Shown piece after piece: positions 27,553 through 35,570 of a stretch of DNA of 64,000 nucleotides. The DNA is from Planctomycetota bacterium (GTDB taxonomy: Bacteria > Planctomycetota > Planctomycetia > Gemmatales > Gemmataceae). Positions within the stretch are counted from its first letter, which is position 1. Each line of letters starts with the position of its first letter. The translations under genes and the position numbers were made by a program. The stretch spans positions 1 through 64,000 of the forward strand of contig JAIOPV010000066.1 in the NCBI GenBank assembly GCA_021413735.1. The letters are read 5' to 3'. The notes beneath the pieces are model-generated. The model had not been told where the DNA came from. It did no database searches and was given only the letters and a program-made list of their open reading frames with translations.

Positions 27553-27680
27553 CCGGAACCAACCGTTTCAGGGCCGGAACCAACCGTTCCAGACCCGGAA
27601 CCATCTCATTCGCCTCCGGAAACAAACGATTCCCGTCCGGAACCATCGTTCAGCCCCGGAATCATCTCACTCGTCCGGAA
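27553..27680. repeat. seven CCGGAA repeats with 21/19-bp spacing
   Basis: CCGGA(A) occurs at 27553, 27574, 27595, 27616, 27637, 27656 and 27675. The first repeats share CCGGAACCAACCGTTYCAG; later ones diverge outside the core. The period is two DNA turns, so all cores face the same side of the helix. Confidence 0.85.
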
Positions 27681-27791
27681 GAAACAGCATCAGAATGTGG
27701 GTAGTGAGAAGGAGATTCGACTCCTGTTCGCATCACGAAGCAATGGAACGCGGATCTCGCGGATGAAACGCGGATCAAGAGGATCAAAATT

Positions 27792-27854
27792 AAGCCAGAA
27801 GAGGGATTAACCCCAGAGCCACTATGACTCTGGGGTTAATCCCTCTTCTGGCTT
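27792..27854. repeat. 27-bp perfect inverted repeat inside a larger MITE-like palindrome
   Basis: Arms 27792-27818 and 27828-27854 are perfect, with a 9-nt loop. Outside them, imperfect matching of CGCGGAT-type sequence continues to about 27737 and 27912. It ends at the stop of the DUF1501 gene (27916) and could terminate that transcript. Confidence 0.8.
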
Positions 27855-27915
27855 GATCCGCGTTTATCCGCGTGGCTTCATCCTGCGTCATCCGCGTCCA
27901 TTGCTTCCGTTCTCC

Positions 27916-29229
27916 TCACACTTCGCGGATCGGTCGCGGGTCGTCGAGTAGGTACACGGGGCGGCCGCTGTGGTCGTTCAGCGTCGTTTGCGGGTCGATC
28001 TCCAACACGCGATACAGCGTCGCCAGCACGTTCTGCGGCGTGTAATGTTCGCCAACCGGACGCTCGCCGCGTGCGTTCGTCGCGCCAATCACCTGACCCA
28101 CTTCCAACCCACCACCAGCCAGAATCGCGAAGCCTGCCTGCGGCCAGTGATCGCGTCCCGCCATCGTGCCCTTCTGCGTACCGACTCGCGGCGTGCGACC
28201 CATCTCGCCCCAGATGCACACCACCACATCGTTCGACAAACCGCGGTCGTGCAGGTCCGTCAGCAGGGCGTGAACCGACTTGTCGTATTGCGGCAGAATC
28301 GCCCGCAGGCACTCGAAAACGTGGTCGTGGTGGTCCCACTGACCGTTGCACTTCGACGCCATGCCGTGATTCTGCGGCGTGATCGACACCACCGGAACGC
28401 CCGCTTCCACGAGCCGACGAGCCATCAGATACTCGGTGCCCTTGCCGTAACGCTCCCGCACCGCGAGCGGTTCCTTCGACAGATCGAACGCATCGCGGGC
28501 CACGTCGGTCGTCATCATTTCTAGCGCTTGGGCTTGGAACGCATCCATCCCCGCTCGGCTGCCCTTGTGGTCGTCGAGTTCGCGACGAGTGGCGTCGAAT
28601 GTCTTCAGCAGCGTGCGGCGTTCCCCGAGTTGTTCGAGGCTCACCGACTTCGACCGCCCGAGGCTCGCGCCCTTTTCGCCGTGGATGTACGCTTCGTGTG
28701 CTTTGCCGAGGAAGCCGGGGCCGCCGACGTGGTTCGCGTCGCCAATGTACACATACGGCGGCAACGGACTGTGCATGCCCGCGTCGGTGCGAAGGCGACT
28801 CACGATCGACCCGATGCTCGGGCGATTCCCCTTGAGAGCACCGGTGTAGAGTTCGGGTGCGGTGTGGCCTTCTTGCTGGAACTTCATGTTCCGCACAATG
28901 GCGAACTTGTCGGCGATCTTCGCGTGCAACGGCAGCATCTCCGAGATGTGCATTCCGTTGACGTTCGTGCGGATCGGCCTGAACTCGCCGCGATATTCTT
29001 CGGGGGCGTCGGGCTTGGGGTCGTACATGTCGATGTGCGATGGCCCGCCGTTGAGGTAGACCATGATGACGGCCTTGCCGCGTGTGGGGCGTTCCTGTGC
29101 GGCCCGTGCCCGCAGCACATCGGCGAACGTGAGCCCACCCACGGCCAGCGTTCCCGCCGCGAGGAAATTCCGACGGGAAATGCCATCGCAGGTCGAACCC
29201 GCTTCACGCCCCGAGAAAAATGTGAGCAT
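27916..29229 (-). CDS. DUF1501 protein, TAT-exported (437 aa)
   Basis: The start at 29229 gives a leader with ISRRNFLAAGTLAVGG, a twin-arginine signal. Family motifs are VIMVYLNGGPSHIDMYDPKPD, split by PSHIDMYD, then EGHTAPELYTG, GVPVVSITPQNHGMAS, and GEMGRTPRVGTQKGTMAGRDHWP. It probably has the alkaline-phosphatase-like fold, with unknown substrate. It is the last gene of the second DUF1549/1553-DUF1501 set. An ATG at 29304 would translate the hairpin repeat upstream and is rejected. Confidence 0.92.
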   Translation of the reverse strand: MLTFFSGREAGSTCDGISRRNFLAAGTLAVGGLTFADVLRARAAQERPTRGKAVIMVYLNGGPSHIDMYDPKPDAPEEYRGEFRPIRTNVNGMHISEMLPLHAKIADKFAIVRNMKFQQEGHTAPELYTGALKGNRPSIGSIVSRLRTDAGMHSPLPPYVYIGDANHVGGPGFLGKAHEAYIHGEKGASLGRSKSVSLEQLGERRTLLKTFDATRRELDDHKGSRAGMDAFQAQALEMMTTDVARDAFDLSKEPLAVRERYGKGTEYLMARRLVEAGVPVVSITPQNHGMASKCNGQWDHHDHVFECLRAILPQYDKSVHALLTDLHDRGLSNDVVVCIWGEMGRTPRVGTQKGTMAGRDHWPQAGFAILAGGGLEVGQVIGATNARGERPVGEHYTPQNVLATLYRVLEIDPQTTLNDHSGRPVYLLDDPRPIREV

Positions 29230-29243
29230 TGGGTGGCTCTCGG

Positions 29244-29428
29244 TTTTCACCCCGAAGGGGTGGGACAACATAGCCCGGGGCAACGCCCCGGGAATGCGAA
29301 CCAATTTCTTCCACCCTGAAAGGGTGGGACACGCTTTGTCGCACCCTTTCAGGGTGCATTAGCCTTGTCACAACGAACCTGGGGCGTTGCCCCAGGCTAT
29401 GTTGTCCCACCCCTTCGGGGTGAAATCA
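29244..29428. repeat. two three-hairpin REP modules, head to head, no transposase
   Basis: The minus-oriented module has hairpins at 29248-29262, 29274-29292 and 29311-29327. The plus-oriented one has them at 29341-29357, 29378-29396 and 29408-29422. Both contain the spacer CTATGTTGTCCCAC between the second and third hairpins. They match the modules flanking the RAYT gene. Confidence 0.85.
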
Positions 29429-29439
29429 AAAACGCCAAG

Positions 29440-30765
29440 TCACGCAAGCGCTTCCTTGATGAGCGGGGCATCCTCGACGATCAGTTTCACAGGGCGGTTC
29501 GCGGGCGTGTGCACGATCGTTTCCGTGTTGATGCCCATGAGGTGATACAGCGTTCGGCCGAAGCTCTCGACCTTGTAGAACTTGTCGGTCACACGCTCGC
29601 CAAGTTTGTCCGTCGCACCCACAACGCAGCCGCGGTTGAAGCCGCCACCAGCCGCGATCACGAACTGTGCGTAATCCCAGTGATCGCGCCCCGCACCCGC
29701 CGCCTTCGGGTTGTCGATCTTCGGCTTGCGACCCATCTCGCCGAGCGCCAGCACGATCGTGGAGTCGAGCAGTCCACGCATTTCGAGATCGTCGATCAGC
29801 GCCGCGAGCCCAGCGTCGAACATCGGAATCTGCTGCTTGCCCGCGGTGAAGTTGTCGCCGTGCCAGTCCCAGTAGCCGAGGTTGAAGTGAACCACCGGCA
29901 CCCCCGCTTCGACGAGTCGCCGTGCGAGCAGGAAGTGGAGGGGGTCACCGATCGGATACTTCGCCTTCGACGGCTTATTGCGAGTGAAGCGGTCGACCGA
30001 CTTCGTGGGTTCCTTCGAGATGTCGAGTGCGTGGCGAAGTTTCGGCGAACGCAGCAGATTGAACGCCGTTTGCTGATTCTGGTCGAGGCCCGCGACGACT
30101 TCATCCTGCTTGTCGAGGCGACGCAGTTTCGTGTCGAGAATCCGCAGGAGGTCGGCGTTTTTGTCGAACGCGGGCATCTCCAGTTGCGGCGTCAGCATCT
30201 TCGTGACGGCGTCCTTATCCTTCATCGGGTTCATGATGAACGGCGAGTGAGCCGGGCCGATGAAACTGCTCGAAAGCTCGTTGTGCGTGTGAACGTCGAT
30301 CTCGTCGAGGACCGCGAACGTGGGCAGGTCACTGGGACCGGGCCGCAGTTTCGAGACGACGCTGCCATACATGGGGTAGGCATCTGTGCCGGTCGGCAGA
30401 CGCGGGTTGCCGGTGTTCCAGTAGAGCGGAGCGCGGGCGTGGTCGCCTGGCTTGTTCTCGGTGGTGACGGAGCGAATGACGGTGTATTTGTCAGCACGCG
30501 CCGCGAGTTGCGGGAGCAGTTCGCCGACCTGCAAGCCGGTGACCTTCGTCTGAATCGGCTTGAAGATGCCGCGGTATTCTTCCGAGGCATTGGGCTTCAT
30601 GTCGAACATGTCGGTGTGCGGGGGACCGCCGCCGAGCCAGCACACAATCATGTGTTTGGCCTTGGCGTTGTTCGCGGATGGTGCGGCCTGGGCACGAAGC
30701 ACGTCGAGCGTGCCGACCCCGCAAAGGCCGAGGCCACCGAGTTTGAGAACGTCACGGCGATTCAT
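29440..30765 (-). CDS. DUF1501 protein, TAT-type leader (441 aa)
   Basis: From the ATG at 30765 the product starts MNRRDVLKLGGLGLCGVGTL, a twin-arginine leader that also has a cysteine after the hydrophobic part. Family motifs are HMIVCWLGGGPPHTDMFDMKP (key residues GGPPHTDMFD), PGDHARAPLY, GVPVVHFNLGYWDWHG and GEMGRKPKIDN...GRDHWD. It is a paralogue of the downstream DUF1501 protein but clearly diverged. It sits between the REP module pair at 29244-29428 and the RAYT unit. The ATG at 30915 would read through a hairpin module. Confidence 0.92.
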   Translation of the reverse strand: MNRRDVLKLGGLGLCGVGTLDVLRAQAAPSANNAKAKHMIVCWLGGGPPHTDMFDMKPNASEEYRGIFKPIQTKVTGLQVGELLPQLAARADKYTVIRSVTTENKPGDHARAPLYWNTGNPRLPTGTDAYPMYGSVVSKLRPGPSDLPTFAVLDEIDVHTHNELSSSFIGPAHSPFIMNPMKDKDAVTKMLTPQLEMPAFDKNADLLRILDTKLRRLDKQDEVVAGLDQNQQTAFNLLRSPKLRHALDISKEPTKSVDRFTRNKPSKAKYPIGDPLHFLLARRLVEAGVPVVHFNLGYWDWHGDNFTAGKQQIPMFDAGLAALIDDLEMRGLLDSTIVLALGEMGRKPKIDNPKAAGAGRDHWDYAQFVIAAGGGFNRGCVVGATDKLGERVTDKFYKVESFGRTLYHLMGINTETIVHTPANRPVKLIVEDAPLIKEALA

Positions 30766-30790
30766 GGAGAGTCCTCGAACTGTGCCCTGG

Positions 30791-30880
30791 TTTTCGCCCT
30801 GAAGGGGCGGGACAACATAGCCTGGGGCGCAGCCCCAGGTTCCCAGCAGATACCGCAATGCACCCCAACGGGGTGCGACA
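30791..30880 (-). repeat. three-hairpin REP module, left of RAYT
   Basis: Hairpins at 30796-30808, 30821-30839 and 30860-30876 form the minus-strand copy of the module. It lies directly behind the RAYT stop. Confidence 0.85.
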
Positions 30881-30887
30881 TCAGCGC

Positions 30888-31334
30888 CTAATCCCACACG
30901 TAACGCTCGTCCCATTCCATCCCGTGTTTTCGCAGCAACCCCAAGAACTCGTCCTTGAAGTTTCGGGTTTTGTGGTGTTCTTCTTGGTTCGCAATGTAAG
31001 CGGCCACCTGTTCCTCGTTTGAGCGGCTCACGGAGAACGCCCCGTAACCGGTCTGCCAGTAGAAGTTGGGGTGAACCTTATCCTTCGCCCACTTCGACGA
31101 GCTTTCTTTCACTTTCTGAACGGCATCGCACAGCGCTATCGTTTTTGCCAACACGAACAACAGATGAGCGTGGTCTGCAACACCGCCAATCTGAATCGCT
31201 GGGCACGAGAATGCGTTGAGCGTGCCTGCGAGATACGCGAACACCTCGTCACGAACCTCGGGGCGAATGAACGGTTCCCGGTTCTTGGTGCTGAACACCA
31301 GATGAATCACGTTTCGGGAGAGTGATTGCGGCAC
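30888..31334 (-). CDS. REP-associated tyrosine transposase (IS200/TnpA_REP-like), 148 aa
   Basis: This is a Y1 HUH enzyme. The motif H55-A-H57 (GGVADHAHLLF) binds the metal, and Tyr113 (AAYIANQEEHH) is the expected nucleophile that attacks single-stranded hairpin DNA. The C-terminus HGMEWDERYVWD is characteristic of this subgroup. A GTG start at 31334 (VPQSLSRNVIHLVFSTKN) gives the usual size of about 150 residues; the ATG at 31466 would read through the right-hand hairpin module. All catalytic residues are present, so it could be active. It is single copy in this window. Confidence 0.92.
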   Translation of the reverse strand: MPQSLSRNVIHLVFSTKNREPFIRPEVRDEVFAYLAGTLNAFSCPAIQIGGVADHAHLLFVLAKTIALCDAVQKVKESSSKWAKDKVHPNFYWQTGYGAFSVSRSNEEQVAAYIANQEEHHKTRNFKDEFLGLLRKHGMEWDERYVWD

Positions 31335-31349
31335 GGGTTGGCTCACGTT

Positions 31350-31437
31350 GTCGCACCCCGTTGGGGTGCATTGTTCGTGCTCTCCGAACCTGGGGCTGCG
31401 CCCCAGGCTATGTTGTCCCGCCCCTTCGGGGCAAAAA
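31350..31437 (+). repeat. three-hairpin REP module, right of RAYT
   Basis: Hairpins at 31353-31369 (GCACCCCGTTGGGGTGC), 31389-31407 (CCTGGGGCTGCGCCCCAGG) and 31420-31432. It ends 6 nt from the stop of the DUF1549/1553 gene. Confidence 0.85.
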
Positions 31438-31443
31438 CAGCGT

Positions 31444-33987
31444 TCAATGTTGCAACAAAAACTCACGGGTGTTCACCAGGCTCCACAGCACGCCCTGCAA
31501 GCCCTTCTCGGGTGACTCCGCAGCCTTCACGAACTTCACGCTGGCCTCGCGTTCGGCCTCACTCGGCAAGCGGCTCAGCGTCGCCAGGAAAAGCTCGTCG
31601 ATCTTGCTGGCGTCGTCGGTGGTGGCCTTCGCCAGCTTCGCCACGCGGCCGGTCGGCTCCTTGATCTTCTCCCACATCCGCGGGTGGTTCGCCAGCGTCA
31701 GCACCTGGAAGATCGAGCCGCTGCCGTCGCGTTCGCAATCGCATTGCACGGCCGCGTTGCGCCTCGGTCGGCCAAAGTTCTCCAGCACGAATGACACAAA
31801 AGGATTCTTCGGGGTGAACGGCACCTGCACCGCGTTCATGTCGTCGGGCCAGTGCTGATACTTCATGTCCATCTTCTCGGCGGTGCCGGTCGCGGTGTTC
31901 ACGGCATCGAGCAGCACCTCGGCGGGCAACCGACGAATCGCGAAGTATGCGTAGTTCGCTCGGTCGCTACTACTGCCCTCGGCTGGCGTGCTGCTCTGCT
32001 GATATGTGCGGCTGTTCAAGATCGTGCGATGAAGCCATCGCAGGTCGTACTTCGACTTCACGAAGCCGTCGCACAGCTCGCGTAGCAGTTCGGGGTGCGT
32101 GGCCGGGTTGAATGCCGACAGGTTATCCGGCGGGTCGATGATGCCGCGACCGTGGTAGTGGGCCCACACGCGGTTCACGATCGCTCTAGCGAAATATGGG
32201 TTCTCCGGCTTCCGCATCCACGCGACGACCAACTCCCGCGGGTCGCGGTCGGCAGCCACCGTGACCGGCTCGCTTTCGCCCAACAGTCGGAATGTCTTCG
32301 ATTCGCGGGTGCCGAGCGTGCTGGTGACTTTCGCTGCGGTTCCCGGCGGAAGCAGTCGGCACTCGGCCTGCATGATGCGACGTGCGATCTCGGGCATCAT
32401 CTTCGCACGCTTCTCCATCGCCGTCGTTTCAGCCTTGAACGCTTCGGTCATCGCCATCGGGTCTTTGGCGTTGGTGAGTTCCTTGCGCTTTTTCACCTCA
32501 GCTTCGAGGGTCTTGGCATCGTCGTTGAACTTCTTGTAGAACGCGGCCGCGTCGGGGAACTTCTTCTCGTTCTGATCGCCGAAGCCGACGGTGCGAACCC
32601 GCATGAAGAAGTTCGCGAAATCGAGGAGGTCGAGTTGCTGCCAGTTGTCGTGCGGGTGGCGGTGACACTGAGCGCATTCGAGCCGCAAACCGAGGAAGGC
32701 GTGTGCAACCTGAAGCGTGCCACTGACGCCATCGGAACCGCGACGCTGCCAGAACAGATCGAGCGTCTTGCGTTTCGCGTACAGTTCGAGATCGGGCCGC
32801 CCCGGCGAGTAGCCCTCGAACAGCGACTTCACTTCCGTCGCGTACTCCTCCATGCTGCGACCTTCCTTGCTGGTCGCAAGAAGGATGCGTTCGACAAACA
32901 CGTCGTAAGGCATGTTCTCGCCCAGGCGAGCGCGAACCCACGCCTGGAATCGCGGGGCGTCGGCTTCGAGCGAGAGCGCATCGGCATACACGCCGAAGTC
33001 GGCCGCTTTCAGGAGATCGCAGAACTTCAGCGTCCACAGATCGGCGTGACCGGGCCGCGTCAGAAGTTCGTCGATCTTCTTGGAACGCTTGTCGGCAGAA
33101 GTGTCCGCGAGGAAGTTTCGCACAGCTTCGGGCGTCGGCAGTTCGCCGGTGGCGTCGAGATGAACACGCCGCAGGAACGTGGCGTCGTCGCACACCGCAG
33201 CAGGCGGGAGATTCAATCGCTTCAGCTTCGCGAGAACGTGCGTGTCGATGAAGTTGTTCGGCTTCACATCCGGGAACGCAGACGCCGCGGGGCGTGGCAC
33301 GATGACGCGGGCCGCTGCGGGATGCGCACGATAACGTACCATCAACCCCGCATCGCCGACGCCCACGCCTGTGACGCTTCCGGCGACATCCACCGTCGCG
33401 ACGGCACGATCCAACGACTCGAACGAACAGAACGCAGTCACGTCTTCGGTGCTGCCGTCGCCGAACGTCGCTTCGACTTTGAGGCGGAAGGTTTCGCCTG
33501 GCTTGGTCACGGATTCCGAAGGCGATACTCGCAGTTCTTTCACCCGCGAACGGGCCGCGTCATCGGCGACAGCTCCCGCTGCGATCCACTTCCGCAGCAC
33601 GTCGTATTCGGGGCTGCCGACACGCAACCGCACGCCGCCGCCGTGATCGGCTTCGCCCGTCGCCTTCTTCAGAAGCAGACTCGCGGCTGGATCAGCGAAG
33701 TTCAGTCGACGCCCGCCGAACTCACGGAGCAATCGTGCGTGATCGCCAGCAGGGTCGCCGCCGAACAGCGCCAGCCGAAAGCCAGCCTGCCCCTTCACGG
33801 CACCGTGACACGTTCCGCCGTTGCAACCAGCTTTGCTGAAGATCGCGGTGACGTGGCGTTGATACGAAGGGGAATCTGTTGGTGAGGCTTGCCCGATTCC
33901 TCGAAGACTTGGAATAGGCGTGCCCTGGGCACGGGAGTACCCCGGCGCGGCAACGAGAACGAGCAGCGAGAACACACGAATCGTCAT
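31444..33987 (-). CDS. DUF1549/DUF1553 protein with Ig-like domain and heme motifs (847 aa)
   Basis: From the ATG at 33987 there is a signal peptide (about 1-20), then a cytochrome-like segment with C55-x4-C60-H61 (GCNGGTCHGA). A bacterial Ig-like (BIG2-type) domain lies at about 150-230 (ELRVSPSESVTKPG, FGDGSTEDVTAFCSFES). DUF1549 (about 245-450) includes CAQCH at 438-442, and DUF1553 (about 600-840) follows. It is the long architectural form of the family and probably lies in the periplasm, with covalent heme at the CxxCH. The role is unknown. It heads the set with two DUF1501 genes. A hairpin (34016-34048) lies 28 nt upstream of the start. Confidence 0.92.
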   Translation of the reverse strand: MTIRVFSLLVLVAAPGYSRAQGTPIPSLRGIGQASPTDSPSYQRHVTAIFSKAGCNGGTCHGAVKGQAGFRLALFGGDPAGDHARLLREFGGRRLNFADPAASLLLKKATGEADHGGGVRLRVGSPEYDVLRKWIAAGAVADDAARSRVKELRVSPSESVTKPGETFRLKVEATFGDGSTEDVTAFCSFESLDRAVATVDVAGSVTGVGVGDAGLMVRYRAHPAAARVIVPRPAASAFPDVKPNNFIDTHVLAKLKRLNLPPAAVCDDATFLRRVHLDATGELPTPEAVRNFLADTSADKRSKKIDELLTRPGHADLWTLKFCDLLKAADFGVYADALSLEADAPRFQAWVRARLGENMPYDVFVERILLATSKEGRSMEEYATEVKSLFEGYSPGRPDLELYAKRKTLDLFWQRRGSDGVSGTLQVAHAFLGLRLECAQCHRHPHDNWQQLDLLDFANFFMRVRTVGFGDQNEKKFPDAAAFYKKFNDDAKTLEAEVKKRKELTNAKDPMAMTEAFKAETTAMEKRAKMMPEIARRIMQAECRLLPPGTAAKVTSTLGTRESKTFRLLGESEPVTVAADRDPRELVVAWMRKPENPYFARAIVNRVWAHYHGRGIIDPPDNLSAFNPATHPELLRELCDGFVKSKYDLRWLHRTILNSRTYQQSSTPAEGSSSDRANYAYFAIRRLPAEVLLDAVNTATGTAEKMDMKYQHWPDDMNAVQVPFTPKNPFVSFVLENFGRPRRNAAVQCDCERDGSGSIFQVLTLANHPRMWEKIKEPTGRVAKLAKATTDDASKIDELFLATLSRLPSEAEREASVKFVKAAESPEKGLQGVLWSLVNTREFLLQH

Positions 33988-34015
33988 GGACGGGGGCAAG
34001 GTGGGATCCCCCAAT

Positions 34016-34048
34016 TGAATGAGAAGCAGCTTGTTGAGTTCTCATTCA
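34016..34048. promoter_or_regulatory. 10-bp inverted repeat TGAATGAGAA - N13 - TTCTCATTCA
   Basis: Arms 34016-34025 and 34039-34048 are perfect. On the minus strand it reads GAATGAGAAC...TTCTCATTC and matches the element at 5531-5562, at a similar distance from the start codon. Confidence 0.6.
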
Positions 34049-34269
34049 CCCAGTTGGCAGGACTGATTGAATCGCGTGCGATTATCGCACAATCCCCGGG
34101 CCGGGTGCAACAAGAAGACTCGAAATTGTGGTCGGGCTGCGTTTCCCTCCGTGGGAAAGATCGAATCCCGCAACGCAGCGTGTGCTAGAACTGTGGGTGA
34201 AGTCTCGCGTCGCAAGGCGTGAGCTTCCTCAAACTGGATCGAGACAACCTTATCGCTGATGGAGATTTC

Positions 34270-35013
34270 GTGTCTGAACCCACAAAGTCGCGGTGGCGGC
34301 CTTATGTCGCCATCCTCACGCTGGTGGTTCTGTCCGGGGTCGGCGGCTTTTACCTCGCGCGAATGCCGATCTTCCTCAACCCCAAGATTCAATCCGACGC
34401 TCAGGATGCTCACTTCGAGTTCGTGAACACCTGGGATGGGGTCCAGATCCTGCAATACCCCAATGATCTGGTTCTGTACCAGGAAATCATTGCCGAGCAG
34501 GAGCCAGAATGGATCATCGAAACCGGCACACACGCTGGCGGCCTCACTCTATATCTTTCGGGGGTTCTTCAGTCGATCAAGCCAGACGCCAAGATTCTCA
34601 CGGTCGATATTGATCCGACTCGCTGGAATCGCACCACCAAGGAAACCATCAAGAACCCGAACGTGCGTGCGTTGCTCGATCGTGTCGAGTTCATCGAAGG
34701 TGGAAGCACCGCCCCGGAGGTGATCGAAAAGATGAAGCAGCGTATCGGCACGAGCAAGAAGGTCCTCGTGATCCTCGATTCGCTGCACACGAAAGAGCAC
34801 GTCATGAGCGAGATGAAGCACTACGGCGAGATGGTTCCGCCCGGCTGCTACATGATCGTGACCGACACGCACCTCGACTCGCTCTGGGGCGAAGTTGGTC
34901 CGAAGGCCGCACTTGATGCGTTCCTCCCTGGCCATCCGGAATTCGTCGCGGACCGTTCCCGCGAACGCTTCGTCGTGAGCGCCAACTTCGGGGGCTGGCT
35001 CCGCAAGAAGTAA
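34270..35013 (+). CDS. membrane-anchored CmcI-like SAM methyltransferase (247 aa)
   Basis: The GTG at 34270 has GGAG 5 nt upstream; another GTG at 34219 would add 17 residues. An N-terminal anchor (about 11-30) is followed by a class I methyltransferase domain of the cephalosporin hydroxylase/CmcI family: WIIETGTHAGGLTLYLS, ILTVDID, VEFIEGGST, VLVILDSLHTKEHVMSEMKHY (key residues LDSxHxxxHV), and PPGCYMIVTDTHLD. The Asp/His set is consistent with a metal-assisted O-methyltransferase. Free CmcI proteins occur in antibiotic and polysaccharide clusters; here no such cluster is adjacent. Confidence 0.82.
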   Translation: MSEPTKSRWRPYVAILTLVVLSGVGGFYLARMPIFLNPKIQSDAQDAHFEFVNTWDGVQILQYPNDLVLYQEIIAEQEPEWIIETGTHAGGLTLYLSGVLQSIKPDAKILTVDIDPTRWNRTTKETIKNPNVRALLDRVEFIEGGSTAPEVIEKMKQRIGTSKKVLVILDSLHTKEHVMSEMKHYGEMVPPGCYMIVTDTHLDSLWGEVGPKAALDAFLPGHPEFVADRSRERFVVSANFGGWLRKK

Positions 35014-35020
35014 CGACCGC

Positions 35021-35548
35021 TCACCCCGCGATGTCGGGCAGCCCCAGTTTCGCGAGATATTGCCGTTCCTTCACACGCATCTCGGCTGCGCTTGCATCGT
35101 CGGTGTCGTCGTAACCGCACAGATGCAACGCGCCGTGGATCGCGTACAGCAGCAACTCCAGATTCACATCGTGATTGCGGTCCGCCGCGTACTCTTTCGC
35201 GATCTCGTAACCGATCACGACCTCGCCTTCGAGTTTCTTCGCCCCCGCATCCGTGTACGGAAACGTCAGCACATCGGTGGGTTCGTCGTGTTGGAGAAAC
35301 TGCTTGTTCAGCCGGTGAATGTGCGGGTTATCGACGAACGCGAGCGTGACCTTGCACGCCTTCACGCCCTCGCCCACGAACACAGCAGAAGCGGCGTCCT
35401 TGAGTCGCTGGAACTCCAGCGGATATTCGTAGGGATTGGCAACAGAGACTCGTATTGTCGCGGAAATCGGGTCACTCCGGTGGGTTTGCAGACTCAGGAA
35501 GTCTCGGCGACGCAGCAATCGTATTCTATGTTTCCGTGATGAAATCAC
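35021..35548 (-). CDS. ybeY: YbeY endoribonuclease
   Basis: YbeY takes part in 16S rRNA 3'-end maturation and ribosome quality control in the cytoplasm. The zinc motif reads H138-G-A-L-H142-L-C-G-Y-D-D148: the two first histidines are kept, but the third ligand, usually His in GYDH, is Asp. Asp can bind zinc, so activity is plausible. DVLTFPY and GEVVIGYEIA are also typical. The ATG at 35548 gives 175 aa; the first 30 residues are basic and poorly family-like, and the start lies only 22 nt from the divergent gene, so a shorter start is possible. Confidence 0.9.
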   Translation of the reverse strand: MISSRKHRIRLLRRRDFLSLQTHRSDPISATIRVSVANPYEYPLEFQRLKDAASAVFVGEGVKACKVTLAFVDNPHIHRLNKQFLQHDEPTDVLTFPYTDAGAKKLEGEVVIGYEIAKEYAADRNHDVNLELLLYAIHGALHLCGYDDTDDASAAEMRVKERQYLAKLGLPDIAG

Positions 35549-35570
35549 TCACCACGATGGAACGGCGAAC

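Larger units (their letters stand above)
27470..27915. other. 446-nt non-coding gap between SDR and DUF1501 genes
   Basis: It holds the upstream region of the SDR gene, the CCGGAA array (27553-27680) and a long nested inverted repeat (27737-27912). No convincing gene was found; open frames here are built from the repeats. Confidence 0.8.
30791..31437 (-). mobile_element. RAYT unit flanked by inverted three-hairpin modules
   Basis: A 647-bp unit: left module 30791-30880, the transposase gene 30888-31334, right module 31350-31437. The two modules are near-identical in inverted orientation, matching across the GCACCCC hairpin, the CCTGGGGC hairpin and CTATGTTGTCCC. It lies between the stop of the DUF1549/1553 gene and the start of DUF1501, so it splits an otherwise standard gene pair. 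No target duplication was seen, as expected for HUH enzymes. Confidence 0.75.

Noticed and set aside
27553..27680. CRISPR array
   Set aside because: Repeats are only 6-10 bp conserved with about 21-bp period, no 25-35-nt direct repeat or uniform spacers, and no cas gene.
29365..30891. 508-codon open frame on the plus strand
   Set aside because: It is antisense to a DUF1501 gene, and both ends lie in hairpin modules.
32095..33885. 596-codon open frame on the plus strand
   Set aside because: It is antisense to the DUF1549/1553 gene; composition is typical of a shadow frame.
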